NCBI GenBank assembly: GCA_030731175.1
Contig: JANQUM010000055.1
Location: forward strand, 1-10,992
Direction: 5' to 3'
Origin: Spirosomataceae bacterium
GTDB lineage: Bacteria > Bacteroidota > Bacteroidia > Cytophagales > Spirosomataceae
DNA length: 10,992 nucleotides
Part shown: one piece after another, positions 6,086 through 10,992 of the stretch
How the letters are laid out: each line of letters starts with the position of its first letter
How positions within the stretch are numbered: position 1 is the first letter of the stretch
Notes under the pieces: generated by a model
Seen by the model: the letters and a program-made list of their open reading frames with translations, nothing else
Database searches by the model: none
Told to the model about the DNA's origin: nothing
Made by a program: the position numbers and the translations under genes

Positions 6086-7594
6086 ATGACCCCCTACCTC
6101 GCAATTTCCATTCTGCTCATATATTTTTTGATTTTGATTTTTATCTCAATTCGCACCTCGAAAGGAGCTGATACAAATTCTTTTTTTACGGCTAATAAAG
6201 AAGTTCCGTGGTATTTAGTGGCTTTCGGAATGATTGGAACTTCACTTTCGGGGGTTACATTTATTTCTGTTCCGGGGGCGGTTGGTGCAATGGTTGGCGG
6301 TGATCCCGAGAACCTGAAACAATTTTCTTATTTTCAGATGGTTTTGGGCTTTGTGGTAGGTTATTTCTTTATCGCTACGGTTTTAATGCCCATTTATTAC
6401 AAGTTAAATTTAATCTCAATTTACAGTTATCTCGAGAAGCGATTCGGGAAGTGGTCCTACAAAACTGGTTCTGCTTTTTTTCTGCTTTCACGCACATTAG
6501 GAGCTGCTGTAAGGCTTTATGTAGCGGCATCTGTGTTACAAATCGCCATCTATGACCCGCTCAACGTACCATTTGAGGTCTCGGTTTTTATCACTATCGC
6601 CCTCATTTGGGTTTATACATTCAAGGGCGGTATCAAAACAATTATTATTACTGATACGCTTCAAACCTTCTTTTTGATCGCGGCGGTGGGGCTAACAGTT
6701 TATTTGATTTCGAGTGAGATGAATTTCAGCTTTGCCGAAATGATAAACAGCGTGAATGTCAGTGGCTATTCGCAGGTATTTTTCTTTGATGGTGGCTGGA
6801 GTGACTCTCGCAATTTCTTTAAACTTTTCATTTCGGGTGCTTTTATTGCGATCGTGATGACTGGTCTTGATCAAGATTTAATGCAAAAAAACCTGACTTG
6901 CAAAAACATCGGCGAAGCAAAGAAAAATATGTTTTGGTTCACCGTTACATTGGTTATTGTAAATCTCTTGTTTTTGAGCATGGGGGCACTTTTGTATATG
7001 TACTCTCAGAAAAATGGACTGACTATTCCTGCCAAAAGCGATGACTTATATCCGTTCTTAGCCCTAAAGCATTTTGGAAATTTTGAGCTTGGAAGTGGAG
7101 GTGTATTTGTTGCCATAACTTTCCTTTTAGGTATTACTGCTGCAACTTACGCAAGTTCAGATTCTGCTCTTACGGCTCTCACTACGGCTTTTTGCATAGA
7201 TTTCCTTGACTTTGGAAATAAAAAAGAGGCTGAGCGAAAGCGACTAAAAAATATTACGCATATAGGCTTCTCGGTATTGTTTTACATCGTAGTTATCATT
7301 TTCCACAAGCTAAATAGCACTGACGTAATATCTGCCATTTATTCCATCGCATCTTATACCTATGGGCCGCTTTTGGGACTTTTTGCCTACGGGATATATT
7401 CTAAAAATGCCGTACGTGATAACTTCGTGCCTTTTATTTGCATTGCGGCTCCGGTGATTACATTTGGTTTAGTTTTCTTGATTGAAACTTACAGTGAGTA
7501 TAAATTCGGGTTTGAAAACTTGCTTCTAAACGGTGCCTTAACGATGCTCGGTCTATTCATTGCAAAAAGAAAAGAAAGTTCGGTAATTGCCTGA
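6086..7594 (+). CDS. Sodium:solute symporter (SSS/SLC5 family), substrate unknown
   Basis: An inner-membrane Na+-coupled importer of the SSS family, 502 residues, with about 13 hydrophobic segments throughout and the LeuT-like layout of the family. Characteristic pieces are the N-terminal unwound-helix segment GTSLSGVTFISVPG (51-64), the loop MPIYYKLNLISIYSYLEKRFG (101-121), the signature-like DQDLMQKNLTCKN (262-274) and SSDSALTALTT (357-367), which corresponds to the helix holding the Na2 site serines. The substrate cannot be read from sequence; sugars, proline, pantothenate, sialic acid and others all occur in this family. It is divergent from clpS with 125 bp between them. The next gene downstream on the same strand starts 44 bp later and encodes an exported protein, so the two may be co-transcribed. 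The ATG at 6086 directly precedes the first membrane helix. Confidence 0.92.
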   Translation: MTPYLAISILLIYFLILIFISIRTSKGADTNSFFTANKEVPWYLVAFGMIGTSLSGVTFISVPGAVGAMVGGDPENLKQFSYFQMVLGFVVGYFFIATVLMPIYYKLNLISIYSYLEKRFGKWSYKTGSAFFLLSRTLGAAVRLYVAASVLQIAIYDPLNVPFEVSVFITIALIWVYTFKGGIKTIIITDTLQTFFLIAAVGLTVYLISSEMNFSFAEMINSVNVSGYSQVFFFDGGWSDSRNFFKLFISGAFIAIVMTGLDQDLMQKNLTCKNIGEAKKNMFWFTVTLVIVNLLFLSMGALLYMYSQKNGLTIPAKSDDLYPFLALKHFGNFELGSGGVFVAITFLLGITAATYASSDSALTALTTAFCIDFLDFGNKKEAERKRLKNITHIGFSVLFYIVVIIFHKLNSTDVISAIYSIASYTYGPLLGLFAYGIYSKNAVRDNFVPFICIAAPVITFGLVFLIETYSEYKFGFENLLLNGALTMLGLFIAKRKESSVIA

Positions 7595-7622
7595 CTAAAA
7601 GTGGCATAATTATTGATTTTAA

Positions 7623-7628
7623 AAGGTG
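7623..7628 (+). promoter_or_regulatory. Shine-Dalgarno-like AAGGTG upstream of the GTG start at 7639
   Basis: AAGGTG lies 10 bases before GTG at 7639 and 22 bases before the ATG at 7651. Spacing favours the GTG, though this phylum depends little on such sites. Both starts keep the signal peptide intact. Confidence 0.35.
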
Positions 7629-7638
7629 AATCTATCAA

Positions 7639-8481
7639 GTGAACGCCTTTATGATATCAGTATTTTATTCGTTAAATAAAGTTCAAAACCACTACTTTTT
7701 GCGGTATTTAACCATTTTGACACTGCTTTTTTCAGCACTTTCTGTTCGGTCTCAGATTATACTCACTGTTCTCCCGGAGATTCCTGAAACCGTCATTGAA
7801 GCACTTTGTAAGCAGGATCGAGGCAGCACGTTGACGTATTCTAAAAACATGGGTGCCTCTGAATGTTTGGAAGTAGTTGCTAATCAGTCTATTGATTTAG
7901 TTGGTGATTTTAACTCATTTGCGGGCTCAACTTTCGATGGTCGAATCGGAAACGTTGTCGCCGAAACGCCCGTTTACGCTATTCCTGAATACGGTGTTGG
8001 GTTTGTTGAATTGGATTATTCCGGCAAGGTCATTAGAACAATTCTCAATCTTGAGCTGACCTCAAATGAACAAGGGGAGTATTTTTTGAAAGATGCCGCA
8101 TATAATTCTCAATTAACAGGTTTTGATACTAAAGGCAATATTAAGCGGTATTTAATAGGCTTTTCAAACAAGTATGATCGTGAAAAAACTTCCTTTTCTG
8201 TTGATCAGATGCGGGATGGTATTAATGTTACAGCCTATAAGGGGCGTGAAATTACAATAACTGCTTACTTGACTGATAACGAAGTAGAATGGATTGCGGC
8301 AAACCCCGTGCAACAAACTATTTTTATCCCCAATCCCAATTTCCAGCCGAGTAAGACAATAGATAAAACCACTTATTATTATGCTCCGGAGGGTCGTTTT
8401 TACAAGCCAGCACAAACACCCTATTTTGACGCGTACGGAAAACGCTTAAATCTAAGTAAAGGAGAGCTTTTGCAACTCTAA
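7639..8481 (+). CDS. 5' part of the frameshifted exported protein
   Basis: Encodes 280 residues from GTG at 7639, or 276 from the ATG at 7651. The N-terminus is a signal peptide: a basic/polar start, the hydrophobic stretch YLTILTLLFSALSV (23-36), and a likely cleavage VRS|Q after Ser38, which is a common form in Bacteroidota. The mature part begins with IILTVLPEIPETVIEALCKQ and then has beta-rich, largely polar sequence containing two cysteines (in ALCKQ and ASECLEV) that could form a disulfide in the periplasm. I recognise no domain. The reading frame ends in KGELLQL followed by TAA, right where the other frame takes over. The symporter gene ends 44 bp upstream. Confidence 0.7.
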   Translation: MNAFMISVFYSLNKVQNHYFLRYLTILTLLFSALSVRSQIILTVLPEIPETVIEALCKQDRGSTLTYSKNMGASECLEVVANQSIDLVGDFNSFAGSTFDGRIGNVVAETPVYAIPEYGVGFVELDYSGKVIRTILNLELTSNEQGEYFLKDAAYNSQLTGFDTKGNIKRYLIGFSNKYDREKTSFSVDQMRDGINVTAYKGREITITAYLTDNEVEWIAANPVQQTIFIPNPNFQPSKTIDKTTYYYAPEGRFYKPAQTPYFDAYGKRLNLSKGELLQL

Positions 8482-9860
8482 CAACAACTACAGTAGAAGA
8501 CCTCAACCCCTCGTGGCATACGCTAAATGTAACCGGAAACCGTAGCCCGGTTTTAGATAATTCGATACGGTTTATGGGGGATCATTTTGTTAACTTTATC
8601 CGGTCTAACGGAGTAAAGCACCCAGAAGCCTACCAAGTAGGGCCTGATGGAGAGCTTGATATAGCAGCTTGGGAAAAATGGTTTGATGTTGCCCTTGTGC
8701 CTCATGGTTCAGATCTCGAAGTTTTTAGATCCGGTGTTTTAGAGGCTTTTGCGTCTACGTATAGTCGTTTGTTTGGAAATAGCTACAAAACTATTTTTGT
8801 AAACAACGAAATTTGGAACTACTGGGAAAAAAGTGGTTATAAGGGTCATATGTTTATGACCTGGGTGCGAGATGCGTACCAGAACCATCACCCTTCTACC
8901 GGGAACAATATTTTGCCGTGGTATCGCCGAATTTATCAGCACAATTCTAATGTCTCTGATATTGGTTATGCAGACCCCTTAGAAGTTATTCAGGGAACGC
9001 AACGTGACCTTAATTTTGAAAGTGGGGGTGAATTTGGAAGTTTTAAAGATTGGCAGGATCGATACGGACTAATGCCAGCTGATAATTCCTTGGAGTGGGG
9101 GGCAAACTCAAATGACTTTGGTAGCTACGTCAAAAATTTATACGACTTCCACTACGTTTATGATTTTATTTATAACGGTCTGCTCTTTCAAAAGCACAAT
9201 ATTCCTAAGAAGCCAATCTTTGTTTTATGGCACGATATAGAGCCACTAAATTTTCAGTTCAGACAAACCAATAAATGGGTCAAGTTTAATAATCGTGTAT
9301 ACAGAATTCCGTCTAAACAAATTGTAGGACCTGAGATAATGTTTGCTACTGGTGCGGCAGTTGCCTTTTTTACGCCGCCAAGTGCCGAAGGTGGTTTAAT
9401 GGTTTGGTCTGAGGCTGTTTGGGCTGAACCTCAAGATGCCACCGCTCTGTATCCATATTTTGATGTGACGGAGTTACGTCGTGAAGGTGATTCTCCATCA
9501 ACACTTCAACTTTCAGCAACAATGACACCAGTTAAGCCCGTTACGTTTGTGAATCAGGCTTTTGATGCCTACTCAATCGTTAAAGACCACCGAGAATTAC
9601 TCGAAAACTCTGAAGCGGTAATTGCCGATGTGAAGGATGGAGCTGACTGGTGTTCAGGCGTAGAGCAAAACCCTTACGCCGCAGCATATTTTCGCCGGCC
9701 GTTTGTGGCATATCGCGAATATAAAGGGGAGCTTTTGGTATTTGCTTATGCGTGGTATAACCACAGTAACGTGAATACAACTTTCCGAACTGCTAATGGT
9801 CAGGAATATACCATCGAATTGAATGGATGCTACCCAACAATTGCAAAAATTACGTTGTAA
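8460..9860 (+). CDS. 3' part of the frameshifted exported protein
   Basis: The frame is open from 8460 after stops at 8427-8429 and 8457-8459. If it were translated alone, the first ATG is at 8574, giving 428 residues with no signal peptide. The sequence before that ATG (TLTTTTVEDLNPSWHTLNVT and on) reads as real protein, so it is better treated as the continuation of the upstream part. It is rich in Trp, Tyr and Phe, with segments such as VALVPHG, VNNEIWNYWEKSGY, VLWHDIEPLNFQF and GGLMVWSEAVWAEPQ. This aromatic and acidic pattern is reminiscent of secreted glycan-active enzymes, but I cannot assign a family or a catalytic residue. Two cysteines (DWCSGV and LNGCYPT) are near the C-terminus, and the last 60 or so residues look like a beta-sandwich (YREYKGELLVFAYAW). 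Confidence 0.65.
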   Translation, partial: RRAFATLTTTTVEDLNPSWHTLNVTGNRSPVLDNSIRFMGDHFVNFIRSNGVKHPEAYQVGPDGELDIAAWEKWFDVALVPHGSDLEVFRSGVLEAFASTYSRLFGNSYKTIFVNNEIWNYWEKSGYKGHMFMTWVRDAYQNHHPSTGNNILPWYRRIYQHNSNVSDIGYADPLEVIQGTQRDLNFESGGEFGSFKDWQDRYGLMPADNSLEWGANSNDFGSYVKNLYDFHYVYDFIYNGLLFQKHNIPKKPIFVLWHDIEPLNFQFRQTNKWVKFNNRVYRIPSKQIVGPEIMFATGAAVAFFTPPSAEGGLMVWSEAVWAEPQDATALYPYFDVTELRREGDSPSTLQLSATMTPVKPVTFVNQAFDAYSIVKDHRELLENSEAVIADVKDGADWCSGVEQNPYAAAYFRRPFVAYREYKGELLVFAYAWYNHSNVNTTFRTANGQEYTIELNGCYPTIAKITL

Positions 9861-9863
9861 GCG

Positions 9864-10992
9864 TTACTTATGGATTATTATTTTGTGGGTTTGTGAAAAA
9901 CTGCCTAAATCAATTTTGAGAATATAAATCTGGGGAATCCAGCTGCTGGTGTCAATTTTTAACTGATTGGCTGCGGATGGAAGTTCGCTTTTTTGATAAA
10001 ATAACCGACCCCACATGTCGCTGATACTAATCGTTATATTCGCTGCAGTACCTGAAGGAATCTGAATGTAAAGTTCATCAGTTGTCGGATTAGGATAGAC
10101 CAGTACGCCAAAATCTGGTTCTTTAGAAGTGATTGTATTTGTCGAAATGGGTAAGTTCCGAATTCCCCAACCTATTTGGTTCAAGATAAGTAAGGTTAGA
10201 TCCCCTGGCGAGTGAATCACTTCTGCCGTTCTGAGGTTTGGTGACATCAACGAGTTTATATTTCCTTGCGGGTAAGTAAACTCGTCTAAATGGGAAACGC
10301 TACCTCCACTTCGGAAGGGGTCAACGGCACTCAGTTGGGGTAACCTTTCTGAAAAGATACTTTTTCCTAAGGCAAAAAAGAGGTCGTTTCCGGTTAATTG
10401 GCGTTTGAGCTCAGCAGATGGATTACCGAAAATCCTGGTGTCTTTAATAATTTCTTCGTTGCCATTTTGCACAAAAGTGTCATACACGTATGGAACTAAA
10501 GTTTGCCCCCATTCGCCGCTGAACCCGTCTTCAGTGAGTTTGAACGAGGCGTTAAAGCCAAGTCCGTGGGCTATTTCGTGCAAAATGACCGATACCATAT
10601 CAAAACGATTTGATTGGGGCGTGCCGTTTAGTTCGAAGGACCAATTCAGGTTTCTGTTAACCGAAACCGTAATCTCAAATTCGTCGGTATTTAGGTTTTG
10701 CCCAGAAATTGCCTCCGCTAACGCCACCGGGTACCAAACGTCCTTTAGGGGAGCGGAAGGAAAATTGCGAAAAATTTTAGTAGCTCCAGACTGAGCTAAC
10801 GTTGTGCCTGAAAGTGAAGTCCACTTCGCTTCGATTTTTATTTTTTGTGGCGAAACAATGTAACTTTCCCAAATTGAAACAGCCTCCTCAAATGCCGATT
10901 TTGCCTGCACGGGAAAGTCCACATAGGTTGTTTCGATTGTACTATTCGTAGTTCTGGCTCCTCTGAAAGTTGGTTGTTCTAAAACCGTCGTC
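9864..10992 (-). CDS. Secreted zinc metallopeptidase with T9SS C-terminal sorting domain (N-terminus outside window)
   Basis: The frame is open to the right edge, so the GTG at 10920-10922 is not the true start and the signal peptide is not visible; about 375 residues are seen. Counting from that GTG codon as residue 1, HEIAHGLGF (115-123, bases 10554-10580) is a zincin active-site helix with Glu116 as the catalytic base. The usual metzincin third histidine at +10 is missing (Ala125 there). LMSP (225-228) is a possible Met-turn, and the preceding SHLDEFTYPQG (210-220) and the IHSPGD at about 236-241 hold His211 and His237, candidates for the third zinc ligand. From about 271 (FGVLVYPNPTTDELYI) to the end (KIIIHK) is a type A T9SS sorting domain, so the mature enzyme should be exported across the outer membrane and attached or released. 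The upstream part (AFEEAVSIWESYIVSP) resembles a family of secreted Bacteroidota proteins. The gene converges on the frameshifted gene with 3 bp between their stops. Confidence 0.88.
   Translation of the reverse strand, partial: TTVLEQPTFRGARTTNSTIETTYVDFPVQAKSAFEEAVSIWESYIVSPQKIKIEAKWTSLSGTTLAQSGATKIFRNFPSAPLKDVWYPVALAEAISGQNLNTDEFEITVSVNRNLNWSFELNGTPQSNRFDMVSVILHEIAHGLGFNASFKLTEDGFSGEWGQTLVPYVYDTFVQNGNEEIIKDTRIFGNPSAELKRQLTGNDLFFALGKSIFSERLPQLSAVDPFRSGGSVSHLDEFTYPQGNINSLMSPNLRTAEVIHSPGDLTLLILNQIGWGIRNLPISTNTITSKEPDFGVLVYPNPTTDELYIQIPSGTAANITISISDMWGRLFYQKSELPSAANQLKIDTSSWIPQIYILKIDLGSFSQTHKIIIHK

Larger units (their letters stand above)
7639..9860 (+). pseudogene. Large exported protein of unknown function, interrupted by a frameshift
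   Basis: One gene appears split across two frames. The first frame runs to a TAA at 8479-8481. The second is open from 8460, carries plausible coding sequence well before its first ATG at 8574, and runs to TAA at 9858-9860. A single missing base within 8460-8481, most simply in the TTTT run at 8468-8471, would restore one reading frame of about 736-740 codons joined as KGEL-FATLTTTTVEDLNPSW. The restored protein has a signal peptide, no recognised domain and no T9SS sorting domain at its end. Whether the break is real, a sequencing error in a homopolymer or a -1 frameshift during translation is discussed in the findings. The gene ends 3 bp before the stop codon of the opposing peptidase gene. 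Confidence 0.75.

Noticed and set aside
5961..6104. N-terminal extension of clpS to the ATG near 6104
   Set aside because: It would make ClpS 145 residues, overlap the start of the divergent symporter gene and cover the -7 promoter candidate; the extension looks non-coding and the family length fits the ATG at 5960.
8461..8500. Programmed -1 ribosomal frameshift signal
   Set aside because: GCTTTTG does not fit X XXY YYZ and no downstream stem or pseudoknot is evident, so I do not annotate it as such.
8574..9860. Independent 428-residue gene starting at ATG 8574
   Set aside because: The same frame is already open from 8460 with protein-like sequence, overlaps the end of the upstream frame, and the short version has no export signal.
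10405..10794. 129-codon open frame on the plus strand antisense to the metallopeptidase
   Set aside because: It lies wholly inside a well-supported minus-strand gene with catalytic motifs, and has no domain or signal of its own.
10920..10922. GTG as start of the metallopeptidase
   Set aside because: The frame continues to the window edge without a stop, and a secreted T9SS cargo needs a signal peptide, which is not found after this codon.

Overview
The window looks like core-chromosome DNA from a member of the Bacteroidota. The signs are a protein ending in a type IX secretion (T9SS) C-terminal sorting domain, a lipoprotein with a short Bacteroidota-style signal peptide, signal peptides cleaving before Gln, poor Shine-Dalgarno sites, and two good matches to the TAnnTTTG -7 promoter element of this phylum. 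A Cytophagales-like lineage is my guess; no rRNA or other phylogenetic marker is present to settle it. There is no tRNA, rRNA, CRISPR array, insertion sequence or prophage gene, and I found no clearly new defence or mobile system.

Layout: (1) 1-375, the 3' part of miaA (tRNA A37 dimethylallyltransferase), whose end overlaps by 7 bp the end of the opposing tatD. (2) 369-1645 on the minus strand, folA then tatD, joined by a 4-bp ATGA overlap. (3) 1646-1868, a divergent intergenic region. (4) 1869-4869 on the plus strand, an unrecognised lipoprotein followed by a TrkH-type K+ channel/transporter subunit. (5) 4870-5016, a convergent spacer with two small inverted repeats. (6) 5017-5960 on the minus strand, clpS then recR. 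(7) 6086-7594 on the plus strand, a sodium:solute symporter. (8) 7639-9860 on the plus strand, a large secreted protein of unknown function that is broken into two frames by an apparent 1-base loss near a TTTT run. (9) 9864 to the right edge on the minus strand, a secreted zinc metallopeptidase with a T9SS sorting domain, its N-terminus outside the window.

The left two thirds is housekeeping: tRNA modification, folate reduction, nuclease, potassium transport, recombinational repair and an N-degron protease adaptor. The right third is envelope- and nutrition-oriented: a symporter, an exported protein of unknown activity and a surface or extracellular peptidase. The most informative anomalies are the frameshifted exported gene, the peptidase's HExxHxxGF motif without the usual third histidine, the altered binding pocket of ClpS, and the TTG start of recR.
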